DNA of 64,000 bases from Gnetum montanum. Taxonomy: Eukaryota > Streptophyta > Gnetopsida > Gnetales > Gnetaceae. Made by a program: the position numbers and the translations under genes. The notes below the pieces were generated by a model. The model searched no databases, was not told the DNA's origin, and saw only the letters and a list, made by a program, of their open reading frames with translations. Below are positions 11,880 through 24,399 of the stretch, in pieces. Location: the NCBI GenBank assembly GCA_015680685.1, contig MNCI01023302.1, forward strand, positions 184,330-248,329. The letters run 5' to 3'. Position 1 is the stretch's first letter, and every line of letters begins with the position of its first letter.

Positions 11880-13760
11880 AGAGCAACCAAGGTAAGGAAA
11901 GGATAGAGTCCAAGGTCTAAATAACATCAAAGAAAAGATATCCTAGTCATTCATCAAAAGATAAGGAGAACGATCAAGCAAAGGATCATACAAGAAGGAC
12001 TAGTAGGTATCGTTCTCCTAATCCTCAACCTTCACCATTCTTCTCATCATTAAACTCTGACAAGAGAAGAAATGGTCAAGATAGAAGAAGAAATGATCAG
12101 GATTGAGATGGATATGATATGAAATTCCATCATTATGATAAGAACTAAGAACATAGACAACCATGAGAGGAAGAGGAACATCACTAGGAGAGAAAGCATA
12201 GCTAGTCTCATCATGGGAAGCATGGCCATGAGAGGCACCATCATGAACGTGATGACTATGATGAACCATTGTTGGCTACAAGAAATATGGTTAATATTTT
12301 AGAAGAAGTTTGAATTCCAACTAGTCATCAAAGGATAGCAAGATTAAAATGCTTGATATGAACAATATTCCTAAATATGAAGGGGATATAATGTTAATCC
12401 TCAACATTGTCTGTAAGCTTTCAATAATGCATGTACCTTACAGAACATTGAGAATGAATGGTAGAAACTAAAATTATTCCCAAGGACACTCATCAAGAAA
12501 TTAGAAAATTAGTACTAGTCCTTGGCAAAGAAATCCATTTATAGGTGGAGTACCATGCTAGAGATATTTAATGACATGTATCAGATGTACCCCTAAGTTT
12601 CCACCTTGAGGAAATAAATCCAAGAATGGAAGCAAGGAAATCATGAATCCTTGGATGCATCCTTGGGTAGATACTAGTTCCTCTTGCAATGTTGCCTAGG
12701 CCATGGATTTCCTCAAAGGAAGTAACTTCACCATATTATAGATGAGCTCCAAAACAAAACCAGAGAAACTCTTGGGATATATGCCTAAGGGAGACTTTCA
12801 AAGATGAAAGCCTATCAAATCCAAAGGCTAATTGATCAAGTGGAAAAGGAAGAAGGAGAGCTAAAGAAAAGAGAAAGTGTAAAGGAGTATAACAAGGATC
12901 CCTTCATTCACAAAAGGAATGTGCATTTATATGATTCAGAGGAGGAAGCATCACTAGATGAAGTGGTGAAAAGGAAAATCTTGCTAATCTAGAAATCTAT
13001 TACTAAAATATTTAGGTAGATAAAATGTAAGACTCCTTGGATGAGAAGTTTTAAACTAATCTCAAAATAGTGAAGGAGAAGATAGAGTAAGGAAGTTGCA
13101 ATAGACAAAGAAGTAGATGGAAGCACATAGGAAGGGAACACTATCAATAGAATGGTAAGGCTGCAATGATTGATAAATTTGCAAGTTCCAAGATAGATGA
13201 TAAAGAATGTAAAATTTTTCACTATGAACATCCTAAGGGATGTGTTCATAGTGTTACATCTACAATAATATGGGATGTACACGTTGAATCCAAAATTGGA
13301 AAGAAATTAATCACCCAAGAGATTGCTTTATCCATAAGGCAATTACAAGTAGCAGTTCCATCAAATACAATATTATCCAAGTGGAGCATCACCTCAACCT
13401 CATAAGTAGTATCAACAATGGTAAAACCCACAATCATGGGGAAAGCCACCATAGCAACAATAATATCCTTACAAAAAGCTAGACCCTTATGTATATTAGG
13501 TTCAACAACCTGTATCTCCTCATGGATCTGCAAAACACACTCCCTTCTCTCTTTACCACTATCCTTTAGAATATCACCAAACCCCCACTTCATGAACCAA
13601 GTCTCCCTCTACTTATCCTCCTTTGTATCCATCACCTCACCTTGTACCTTTTAACACAATCCCTTGCCATCTGCAGCATTGATGCAAGGAGAAATTTCAT
13701 CATAGCCATAGCAACAAAATGTCACAAGGGTAATACACTTATAGCTAGATATCATCTAAG
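11880..13760 (+). pseudogene. Gypsy element 1 gag (broken, N-terminus lost)
   Basis: Homologous to element 2 gag. A stretch rich in R, H and D codons (11990-12270) is followed by a MNNIPKYEG block at 12357, an EVKEYN-like block ending near 12895, and a zinc-binding remnant KECKIFHYEHPKGC near 13208 in which the second Cys of CX2C is now Phe. It continues into a proline/glutamine-type linker (13300-13650). The protease DSG block was not found, so the protease is probably degraded beyond recognition. Several frames are involved. Confidence 0.7.
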
Positions 13761-13999
13761 TGGCTCTGAGCATAAGCCTTGAAAGATGAATATGGACCAT
13801 GAAAAGCACATCTATCCTAGCATGCAATTAGTGTACTGAAACATCAAATGTTCAGACATGCCTATATGTAGTAGCCACAAAGCAAGAAGATATCTAATGG
13901 CTGACCATAAAAAGTAATTCTAAATCCACAAGATGCATGGAACTAGTGGAGGTCCTCACAAGTGCTTACATAGACAACATGGATGGAGTGGAGCAAATT

Positions 14000-15070
14000 C
14001 ATAAATAAATTTCTCACAAAGACATAGAAATAGATTGGGGGAAGCTGAAAATCCTTGATGATTTCAAGCAAGAGTCCCTTGAACTTAAATTTTTACCAAC
14101 AATATTATAATATGCCTTTCTTAATAATGTCAAGTTGGTAATTATTAATGTCAATCTTTCCTAAGAACAAAAATAGAAGCTACTAAAACTAGTGAACAAA
14201 TGGCTAACAACCTTTTCATTGTCATATCACGATCTAAAAAGGATAGATTAGCAAATATGTTAGCATCGAATCTATACAGACCCCTCTATCGAGTAGTCAC
14301 AAAGGGGAATCCAAAACTTAAGCAAGTTATTAAAGATAAATTTGAACAACTTCCTAAGGCAACATTCATTTATCCTATTGCATACAATGAGGGTGTAAGC
14401 CAACTCATGATTGTGCCAAAGAAAGGAAGAAAATCGAGAATCTATAGAGATTTTAGGTTGCTTAATATTGCAACATTTAAAGATCATTTTCCATTGCCAT
14501 TTTTGGACCAATTGTTGGGCACAATTATGGGGCATAACCATTACAATTTTTTGGATGATTATAGTAATTATAACCAAATCAAGATAGCACTAGAAAATCA
14601 AGCCAAGATGACTTTCAAAAGTTCTTGAGGGACTTTAACCTATGAAAAGATGCCTTTTGACCTATGTAATGCCCGTGCAACTTTCCAACACCTCATGCTT
14701 AGTATTTTTCAACAATAAATCAATAGTGGTGTGGAAGTCTTTATGGATGACTTTTCCACCTATGGTACCAACTTTTAACAAAACTTGAACCATCTAGAGA
14801 ATGTGCTTAAGCATTGTGTAAAGATAAACTTATGGCTTAATTGGAAAAAAAGCCACTTGATGATCCAAGAAGGCATTGTCTTGGAACACCAAATTTCAGG
14901 AAAGGGGATCGAGGTGGACTTAGAAAAAGTATAGGTTATCTAAAGAATTACTAGATAACCTCAAACTATAATAGATATGAGATCATTCCTTGCCATACTA
15001 GATATTATAAGTGCTTCATTAAGAATTTCTCCAAGATTGTCAAACCATTGATGAAGCTTACAAAGAAAGA
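14000..15070 (+). pseudogene. Gypsy element 1 reverse transcriptase (broken)
   Basis: An open stretch at 14200-14628 covers fingers and palm: VPKKGRKSRIYRDFRLLN, DHFPLPFLDQLL and YNFLDDYSNYNQIKIA. After a stop the frame resumes with a C-N-A-x-A-T-F-Q block and the catalytic box FMDDFSTYGTNF around 14735, then a connection segment. The insertion common between K and WR in Athila RT is absent, as in element 2. Several stops separate the blocks. Confidence 0.8.
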
Positions 15071-15099
15071 TGCATCTTTCAACTAGACCAAGAAATGTG

Positions 15100-15620
15100 A
15101 AAAAGCATACCAATAGTTAGACCAAAAGCTCATAGAAACTCCCATTCTACATGTTTCAAATTGATCTAGACCATTCCACATAATGACAAATGCATCCAAC
15201 TATGCATTGGGAATAGCGCTTATATAACTATATGACTAGAAACATCCATAACACATCCATTGTGCAAGTGGAACCATTGTGGATGCACAAATAAATTACA
15301 CTATATAAGAAGAAGCTCATGATGGTGGTGTATGCCTTGGTAAAATTTAGCAACTATGTGCTTAACTATTAAATATTTATTCACACTAACCACAATGCTA
15401 TCAAATTCCTAATTAACAAGTTAGCAATGAGGCCCTGGGTCATACCATGGCAGTAATTTTGTAAGAATTCAAGCTTACCATAGTGGACAAGAAGGGAACA
15501 AAGAACATAGTTTTCAATCACTTGTCTCAGTTATGATGGGATAATAAAGAGAATGTGGATCCTTTATTTGATCAATTTATAAATGAACTCCTCTTTACTA
15601 AATCTATCAATGTTCAAGAG
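15100..15620 (+). pseudogene. Gypsy element 1 RNase H and linker to integrase (broken)
   Basis: Follows RT with a TDASNY-like block (decayed) near 15185, a KKLMMVVYALVKF-like stretch near 15310 and a DHLSQL-like end near 15525. The order and spacing match element 2, where the same blocks are clearer. Frames change repeatedly. Confidence 0.6.
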
Positions 15621-15779
15621 CCCATGGATACCAATTGGTACAATGAGTTTCTCTTCTATCTTCTCACACAAGAGACTCTAGCTAAATGGAACAATAAGAA
15701 GAAATAGCAGTTTCTTCATCAGGTCAAGAAAACTACATGGAAATCCAAATCAACCTTTACAAGGTTTATACCAATGACT

Positions 15780-16900
15780 TGGTTTGATGGTGTGTACCTG
15801 ATGATGATCGATTGTGCATCCTCCAAGTTGTTCATGAGGGTTCTTGTAGTAGCCACTATAGAGGTAGAAGGATGGCTATGAAGATCCTCATGGTAAGATA
15901 CTTTTGGCTAATGATTTTCATGAATGCTCATGATTTTTCTCATTCATTAAATCACTATCAAAGGGATGGAGAGCTAACTATGAGAATGGAAGGGCCTCAA
16001 CAATGGATCCAACTTCTAGAGCCTTTCGACCTCTATGGCATTAACTTCATGGGATCCATCACTCCCATGTCAAATGGGAAGGCTTACATCATTGTTGCTA
16101 TTGACTACTACATCAAGTGGGCTCAAGCTATAGTAGTATCAAATTGTACATCCACCATTATAGCTCATTTTATACAATAATAGGTAGTAACCAAGTTTGT
16201 TGTGCCTAGAGCTCTCATTTTTGACAATGAAATCCATTTTATAGGGTTTACTTTTTGAAAACTAATGCAACACTTAGGGATGAAAAATAAAGTACCATTT
16301 CCTATCATGCCCAAGCTAACAGTTAAGCTAAAGTTACTAATAGGGAGATTACTAGGATACTAACATGAACAATTAGTAGATATAGGAAAGACTATAGTAC
16401 TAAACTCAGTGTTCCCCTTTAGGCATATCATTCAACTTGGAAACTTCCTATAGGCTACTCTCCCTATGAGTTAGTGTACATAAAGTTACCAAAAGTTCTA
16501 ATGTAAGCCAAACTCCATAACTCACAATAGCCTATGAGCTTGACCTTAACATTAGCCTACCATAAAAAGAACAACTAATAATACTTAATATGCCAGATGA
16601 GAACCGACAAGTAGCCTTGATGATAAATGAAGTACATAAGGCACACTCCAAAAAAAATTATGATGCATAGATAATAAGAGTTAAATCCCAACCTAGTGAT
16701 GATGTTCTTTATAGGAATCCCAAGCATGTGCCACAATGCACTAAGTTTCAAACACTATGGAAAGGACCTTACATCATACATGCAACTTTTCCTTTCTGAT
16801 CCATAACCATCTACCATCCATCAAGCCCTCACAAACATTTATTGGTCAACATACAATGAATTAATCCATTCACAGAATCAAAAGTAACCAATAACACTAA
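15780..16900 (+). pseudogene. Gypsy element 1 integrase (broken)
   Basis: The open part 15812-16180 contains the end of the HHCC zinc region (HEGSCSSHYRGR), then LEPFDLYGINFMG, where the first core acidic residue of the D-D-E triad (D in element 2) is Asn, and a conserved SNGKAYIIVAIDYYIKW block. Downstream pieces correspond to the second Asp (IFDNEIHF-like), PYELVY-like and the GPY motif near 16760. No chromodomain follows. In an active element it would insert the cDNA; here core damage and stops rule that out. Confidence 0.75.
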
Positions 16901-17159
16901 CACCTTTGCACAAGAATAGGCTCACTCCATTTTTCAAATCTTCTCCTCTCAACATAGTCATGAGGGAGATGGCCATCCAAACTATCTTGATGAGAGTAAT
17001 CTATTTCTTATCTCTTTTTTGCACTATTCTTTATATTTTTTCCATTTTTTTGAAAATTTTATTGATCATTTTATATTTTCTCATTTTCATTTTCATTTTC
17101 TTTTTTCTTTTGTTAATCTTGTCTAGTTTTATTAGAAATCTTTGATTTTGTTACTGCTA

Positions 17160-17980
17160 CTAGAAATCTGGAAAGTTATTTAAAGAAAGCTATCCTATTA
17201 TGATTAATTAACCAAATGAACAATTCTAATCTTTGGATTATATTCTTTACTAATGATCTATCAATTCTCTAGTGGTATTAGCTAATGAGTTTACGACATC
17301 CATCCATTCCATTTGTTCCATGAAAAATCAGTATCTTGGAAGCACAATGGTTCTTTCATATTACAACTTAAAATGAATAAATGATATTAATACCCAATGA
17401 ACTTGGAAATGACTAAGTGGAAATGGAAAATGATGTTACCTTAAGGGGATTTGATATGGTTCTACTCTTAATGTCATTTTTAAGTTCTATGAGACTCCAT
17501 TGGTAAATCAACACTCCTAACCGTAAAAGGAAGCATGTCTTTGCATGGTGTGGTTCCTATGGAAAAAATAACACACACAAATAGGAATTTAAAATACACC
17601 CCTTAGACTCAATAATGGGCTAATTGAGGACTATAGTCTTTCCTATATCTATTTACCCATTCTTTAGTTGAAAACTATAGTCAAACAACTAAGAAAACTT
17701 TGGGAGTAGCTACTACAATAACAAAAAGGCTTTTCATGTGGTGGGGAATCATCTATTTACCATCCAACCATGGACCATTTAAATGAAATAACAAGAATCA
17801 TCAACTCACTAGATAGTGAAATGGCCATGTTATTCTCTACATAGAGGAATTAGGCATCCATCAGGCCTAATCTAAGTTCCAAGAAGGTCAAAGTGTCTAA
17901 TCTTGAACAACCATTTCTTGAGATTTTAAGAGTGTGGCTTTTTTAGTCATGTTGGAGGAAGGTGAGGAGGCATTAGTCCT
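17160..17980 (+). other. 3' non-coding region of gypsy element 1
   Basis: Between integrase and the extra ORF. It carries a T-rich tract (17000-17150) and a stretch near 17530-17620 (aagcatgtctttgcatggtg, then acaccccttaga) also found in element 2 (55970-56060) and element 3 (63070-63250), so it is a family-specific untranslated segment. No frame is convincingly coding. Confidence 0.6.
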
Positions 17981-17989
17981 AGTGATGCA

Positions 17990-19428
17990 ACATAAAAACT
18001 AGTGAAGACCCTCAATACTCCTATGGTGTTTGTACTAGACATCCTTGCCATGGCAAATATCCATCTGTTTTCAGCAGTAGGAAGTAATCAAATGAGTGTT
18101 GCCTATCATGAGGAGATGTTGGAAAGACTAGTGGGAACTAAGCAATTATTTCTATAAATCTTTAATCTTCTAGATGAAATCATAGCAAACCAATTGTAGC
18201 TTCTCAAGACAAGGGATAAACAACTAATTACCAATTCATAACTTGAGTGTGCTACCATAACCAATTAGTGGTCTATCTCTTTGACCCTACCATTATCAAG
18301 CTAGAGCTTACACAAGATGAAGCTTTTTAACAACTTTAATAAAAATACTAGGAGGCCAAAAATGTGAAAGAAATGATAATCTTTAATGCATCCTTGTCAA
18401 AAGCTATGGCCACAAACACTGATAAGGACCTATCATAGATTCACAATGAGAACTTGATCCTCACCAAGAATAATCACCACTTATGAAATGCTAACCAACA
18501 GAAGGACCAATTGGTCAAATAAATCCATCAGTAATAGAAGTAACTTGCCAAGGTGAACTTCAATTTGAGGAGCTTGGTAGCAAAAAATGGTAATCTATTG
18601 ATGAACAAGGTTTGTGCTCTTTTCTAGAAGATTGTAATTAAGGTAGCTACCTAAAAGAATGAGGCTTTAAAGTTTGAACAGGTGAAGAATGATTACAAGG
18701 ACCAAGTTTGGCTATTCAAGGAGATCAATGAGAATGAAATAAAACTAGAAAAAGTGAAGATGAAAAAAGCCCTCCAACAACTCCAACAAAGAGGTGATGT
18801 ATGGTAGCCCATATTTGATGGATTGAATGCATACAATAAGGTAGAAATCTACTTGAAGGAGTTACAAATCAAGGAGATGACAGAGTATATGAAACTTGCT
18901 AATCTCCAATATGCAAACTTGACAATGCTAATAGTGGGAAGGCCAAGATTAGAGTTGGAGAAGTAGGTTGCCAGCTCCTACCTCCTCTATGAGGTGGAGT
19001 TCAAGCTCCATAAAGAGACAAAACAAAAGTTAGAGATAGCTGACATGAAGCTTGAAGTTCTTAGAAACATATTCACTAACCAACAATCTATTTCTAAAAA
19101 CCTAGCAAGGAGAATATATGACTACCAGGAGCTACAAAACCTTATAAAGATGTTCAAAATTAAACATAAGACATTTGCAATCTAGTTCATCAATGTGAAG
19201 GAAATGTTTCCTTCAATGTCATGCCCATGGGACATTTCTGCACTGACCCATGCAGGCGAAGTGGTCTGGACCATGTATGATCCACAAAGTAAAGAGAAAA
19301 AGATAAATGCACTTCTAGTTGTTTTCAAACTCTTGGTAGTAGCAAGATAACCTCAGCCATTAGTAGCACCGAGACATCATGAAGGCACATCTAAGCAACA
19401 GGAGCCTCCACCTAAAGGCATAGTATGA
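17990..19428 (+). pseudogene. Extra coiled-coil ORF of gypsy element 1 (broken)
   Basis: Between pol and the 3' LTR lies a long plus-strand frame. The first part (about 17990-18350) reads one frame with an ANIHLFSAVGSNQMSVAY block. After a frameshift near 18350 a second frame runs to the stop at 19426-19428 with about ten internal stops in some 350 codons. The composition is that of a soluble helical protein: Lys/Glu/Leu-rich heptad-like stretches (LEKVKMKKALQQLQQ, 18750-18800; KLEIADMKLEVLRNIF, 19030-19075) and a Pro-rich end (QEPPPKGIV). No membrane segment is visible, unlike the env-like ORF known from some Athila elements. No family was recognised. It is older coding sequence, not an active gene. 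Confidence 0.55.
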
Positions 19429-19647
19429 AAGTACATCATTCCTCATTTCATTTAATAAGTGCCTACTACAATTTTCTCAATGTGTACACTTTTTTTGTAA
19501 AGGACACTCACTTCTGTAAAACTATACAATTTTACACTCAGAGTTAGTTGGATTTAATCAGTTAATCAATAAATTCCATACTTCCTCAAATTTTGTAGAA
19601 AAATCAATCCCAATTTTATTTACTCGAGGATGAGTTTTTAATCAATT

Positions 19648-19656
19648 GTGGGGGTA
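19648..19656 (+). other. Polypurine tract of gypsy element 1
   Basis: A gtgggggta run immediately before the TG of the 3' LTR; the same arrangement occurs at 57338-57347 in element 2. Confidence 0.75.
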
Positions 19657-20550
19657 TGATGAACCATCAATACTACAAGCTACATTGATGCATTCCCTTT
19701 GATGTAGCCCTATTAAAGTATCACCATTGATGCATGCTAGGATACATTGATGTAGATACATTGACACTAATGCAATTATTGCCTATATAAATATGCATAC
19801 CCCTCACATTTATGGCACCTTTGGATCTTAGCCTTAGCGAATTTCTTATAGTTTCTTCCTTTAAGAGTTAGAATATTTTTCCTCTAGGTGCCCACAACTT
19901 GAATTTATGAGATTGTATGGAATTTTAATCGAGTGCATATGTACCTGGACACATTTGAATGGATGGTAATAAAATCAAGATTTCCTATATCCATTGCAGC
20001 ACTTAGACTAGTTTAAGTCTACTTTCAACACTTTACGTAAATGCAATTTACATTCATTTTCTCAAATAATTACTATTATCATTCATAAGAAATGTGAGTA
20101 TGATGATTTCTAGCATAACCTATTAATACTTGGTACTACCAATAGTGGATACTTGGTGCGCCCAATAGTATACACCTGGTAACCTAGTAGTGTTAATACC
20201 AGTTCAGGATGTGTATGGAAAAATGGGAACAAATACTCCATGCTAGGATATTTAGTTAATAAAATAATTAATTATTCAATTAACTTAATTATTAAATCTC
20301 CATTTAATCACCTAGCAATGAGAAAAATAATAATAATAATAATATATAAACATCTTATGTCTCAACCACACTTAACCATATGCATAGTTTACCACAAGTG
20401 TGGAGTGGGGAGACAACGACTTACAACTACATAATTCACTATTTAGGAATATTGAAAACCTAGGTAAATAAGTTTATGCAATTTGACCAAATTGTGTGTG
20501 AATGCTTGTAATTCATATGGTTGGATGTGGGGACTATCCACCACTCATCA
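19657..20550 (+). repeat. 3' LTR of gypsy element 1
   Basis: 894 bp, TG...CA. It contains a TATA box at 19784-19793 and a long AT-rich U5 ending ccactcatca, the same end as the element 2 LTRs. It includes an aat microsatellite at 20321-20345. It retains the 3' part that is deleted from the 5' copy. Confidence 0.85.
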
Positions 20551-23104
20551 ACATATAATCTTGTAATCCTACTAAGTCATGGATGTTGTAAGAGCCTATG
20601 CCTTTCATACTTCCATAAATATATGAACCTAGGAGATGTAAGATAAGTCAAAACCTTGGTTAAACATGGTGTTAACAAGTGTCTCCTACACACATGCCTA
20701 GAAGACCATAAGATCAAGTGAAAATAGAAAAATAAAATTAAATATAAATAACAAGAAAAATTCTAATTGCTAAAAAAAAAACCTATAGAGTACTAGGTGA
20801 TAGGTTTGAGACACCAAAAATCCTTTTGGCCCTCCTTCTAATACTAAAAATGTTCTTCACACTTCTACAGAAACACCTCCATGAACTAAGTGGTAAAATA
20901 CCTAGCATGTTGCCACAAATAGTCTTTGATTTAATAAAACATTCACTTAGGCCAATGATAATGACACGATGAAGATATAAATCTTGAATTAAATGTGGAC
21001 TTAACTCTATCAAGCATGAACTAGGAACAACAAAAAAATGATAAAAATGTATAGTTTAAATACTGAAACATAGCTTAAGTATTTATTGTTAGAAAAATGG
21101 CTAAGTATAAAATGCTAAAAAAATAAACAAAGAATAGAATAAATATGAGAGATAGAATAAATTGTAAGTATAAAACATGCATAAAATAGCATGAATTATT
21201 AAATATGAGATGCTAAAAAATGGGGGAAAGTGTTTATATTTTCTTCTCACAAAATAGAAATGTTATATTACTGAGAAAAATACGTGCTTACCTCCTAAGG
21301 AGGGTATAACTACTAAGGGAAAAACGTAAGTGACATAAAACTCACAATAAAAATCAAATTTATGAGAAAAATATAAGTTTGGAGAGTGAAACTAAACCTC
21401 TAGAGGGTGAGGATATGAATGGAAAAGTCTTAGGCCCTTTTTAAAATCAAATCTAAGATTCCTATCACTGACGTTCAAACTAAAAAATTTAAACTCAGGA
21501 TATTAACACTGATGCTACAAAATTCTAAGTCTGGAGTACTAACACAAATGCTTCTTGAGTAATGCTAACACTACATCAGAATTAGTACCAGAGCTTGGAA
21601 GAGTTGTGATGACTCTAAAGCATGCAAAAGACATTGGGTGGTCGACTACATTGTGCTCTTAATCTTTCAAGATCTTGACAGGTGCTCTAGATCTTAAGAA
21701 ATGAGCCCCAAAATATGGGTTTTGATCCCATATTAATAGGTTAGGATTGCTAAATTTGACTCTAAAGTTAACTAACATTTTCTTGAAGATTTTTTGGAGT
21801 TCAAAATAGGCAAGTTTGACCTTTAAACTTAGCAAGACTAGGTACATGTACAAGTGACAGTACATTAGAATTAACATCATCAACACTTAGAAAAATTTTG
21901 TCAATTTTTTTCAACTATTGGTCTAAGCCTGTTGAGATCTAGTTTGATGGTTAAATGTATGCTAAGGAACCCATGAGACAAAGGGATGCTATTAAATGTA
22001 GATTTGGAAGGTGATGAATGACAAAACATGAGTCTTACAAGTAGTGATGTTGACATTAGAGTTAGCATCAACATGATTAGTAGTTAATGAAATTTTGCTA
22101 TATTTTCCAAATTTGCAATTTTGAAGTTCTAGAACCCTTCTTGACACCCAAACTAATGTTAAATTTTATCAATATAATGCCTCAGAGACTAAGAAGCCTA
22201 GAGATAATGTTGAATTTTAAGCCTAATAATCAAGTATGCCATTTTTCAACACCCAAAAATGTTTACATTGGTGCTAATGTGTTAGCATTAGTTGGATACC
22301 TAGAAAAATTTTCATGACTTTTCTAAATTATAATTTCTAATTTGTGATGTTTGAATTGAAGCCAAAATAAGTTGTGATGATGTTCTTGAGACCAAGAGGA
22401 GCCTATGAAGCAAGGAAAAGCTACCAATAGTTAATCCTAGTGACTTAAGAGGATAATGATGTTAGCATGGTGATGCTAATGTTGATGCTAATATCAGCAT
22501 CAACATAACCCATAGGAGATAGAAAAATTTGATGTGTCAACTCCAAAGATTACCTTAGAACTTATCAAGCTTGGCCTTTAGAGTCTCAAAACTAATGTCA
22601 ACTCATTATCAAAGAGTCTAAGAAGTGAAGGGATGAGTCAAACTATAAGTCAGATGAGCCCTAGAAGTTGTGGAGATCATGATGCCACTTTTGATGCTAA
22701 TGTTAACATTTGAAGTCAAACTATCAAAATGCTAAAATTTGAAGTCTTTGATGCCATAGGTGCTTTGGATCTAGTTTGAGGCCAAAGTGTAGTTTTAATG
22801 TAGGTGATCCAGACAAGATGATCAAGGGCTATAGTTAACATGTCATTGATGGTCAAAGAGAACTATCAAAAAATGTGAATTACCTCCAATACTTAGAAAA
22901 ATTTCAGTTCATAAACATTTCAAGATCACCAAAAATGGGGCTCATAAGCTAGGTTATGAACTGAAATAATTCTTGGAGCCTTCAAGAGGCTAAAATATGT
23001 CCAATGATGCTACCCCTGGGGAGTTTGATGCTCAAACTCACATGGGACAATGTCAAAATCACACATAGTCTTGAATTGTAATGAGCCAAAAATGTGGATG
23101 TAAT
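20551..23104. other. Unassigned non-coding region
   Basis: No supported gene. It lies on the far side of element 1 from the minus-strand gypsy relic and may contain its 5' leader and LTR. The segment 21500-22800 is rich in gatgctaat/ttagcatc words in both orientations. The segment 22830-23030 is similar, in reverse complement, to 6040-6230. Short frames here are random openings in AT-rich DNA. Confidence 0.4.
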
Positions 23105-24144
23105 AGCCCCAACCTTTTTTCTATAAATTTGATGATCATACATTGATGTAGATGATTGTTTTCAAGATAATAAAAAAATATCACAAATTTTTCCCAATTC
23201 TCCACTCACACTCTCTCATTAATCTCCTATGCTCTTTTGTTCATTTTTCATAATTGTTTACAACCTAAACATTTTATCATCTTCATAACTCATCATCCCA
23301 CTTTCATCTATCATCATTTACATCTCCAAAATTTCATCAAAATATTTTAATAGGTCATTTTCATTAGTTTGCATAAAATTTCACACTCCAGATTTAGTTC
23401 ATTTCAAGTTTTCAACTTCAAGCTAATTCAACTTAAAAGTCCAAGAGTTATCATACATTTCAATTCAATTTGTTGCTTTTCAACCCAAAGTTACAATTTG
23501 TTTAGTCTAGGTTGTAGAGAATTTCAATGAGAACTTACAAACATAAAGATCATCAATCCAACTTGTAAATCTTTAGAAATCTTTTAAAATTAGTTTCATC
23601 ACAACTCATGATCAAGCCATGGTATTGCAGGCTTTACAAATCATAAGCTCACCATGATTCGCGGTACCTCAGGTTTGAGATCTACATAGTGTGGTTGAGC
23701 ATCATGACTCAACCACTACTTGTGTAATTCATGATGACAACCATGACTCATGGTCTACTCATGGTTGACACAAAATTGCAATCATGACTCGGTTTTTCTT
23801 CGTGGTTTTACATTGAGAAGAAGGATAATTCACCATGAGTCGTAATGAACTTATGATCTACCATCATGACTTTTGGTCAACGTGTGGTCTCCAAAAATTC
23901 AAATCTCCTCTAGCTAATCATCACCATGACATATGGTATTCGCATGATCTTCTACCACAACTTGTAACTGACTCGTGAAATCCCTAGAAATTAATTCTCT
24001 TTTTTTCTAGTATCGCCACAACTTGTGTTGTAATATCATGATTCATAGTCAAGTAATGATCCATTTTTAGTCCACAAAATTAAAGAATTTTTTTGCATCA
24101 AAGATGAACATTGAATCCTTCTTTTCATCTCATTTAGTCCATCA
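23105..24144 (+). repeat. 5' LTR of copia element 2 (5'-truncated)
   Basis: From the TATA-like box tataaatt (23122-23129) it matches the right repeat through ctccactcacactctctcatt, catcatcccactttcatc and the TGACTCA-rich half up to tttagtccatca. Sequence upstream of about 23105 is unlike the right LTR. Confidence 0.7.
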
Positions 24145-24146
24145 AT

Positions 24147-24158
24147 TAGTGTTAAAGC
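24147..24158 (+). other. Degenerate primer-binding site, copia element 2
   Basis: tagtgttaaagc lies three bases from the LTR end and matches TGGTATCAGAGC at 8 of 12 positions. Position supports the call more than sequence does. Confidence 0.45.
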
Positions 24159-24399
24159 AAGATATAGAAAAAATGAATTACCATAGATAAACAAAAAGAA
24201 GAAGGAATTACAATCAAAGAAACTTATCTATCCCATGGTGAAAATTTTGTAAGAAAAGAAGTCACATATATAAAGATTTCTAGAAAAGAATCAGATATAA
24301 AATCTACCTTTAACAACAAATGAACAAAAAAGAAAATGCAAATAAAAAAAAGGTAGTAATACTGAAACATAACTTGATCAAGGCAACAATTCTTATTTG

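Larger units (their letters stand above)
11281..20550 (+). mobile_element. Ty3/gypsy element 1 (Athila/Tat-like), decayed, with an extra ORF
   Basis: Homologous LTRs lie at 11281-11859 and 19657-20550. Between them are gag, RT, RNase H and integrase in gypsy order on the plus strand, then an extra coiled-coil ORF, then a purine tract. Flanks acatg (11276-11280) and acata (20551-20555) look like a target duplication with one change. The 5' LTR lacks about 315 bp of its 3' part relative to the 3' LTR, and no primer site or gag N-terminus can be found, so a deletion has joined LTR to mid-gag. RT and integrase resemble those of element 2 and lack a chromodomain. Stops are frequent; the element is dead. 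Confidence 0.85.

Noticed and set aside
12018-12269. Histidine-rich minus-strand frame
   Set aside because: It is the antisense of the Arg/His/Asp-rich part of gypsy gag; sense-strand homology to elements 2 and 3 explains it.
16906-17145. Small membrane-protein-like frame after the integrase of gypsy element 1
   Set aside because: The T-rich tract recurs in elements 2 and 3 at the same place but does not keep a reading frame, so it is an untranslated feature.
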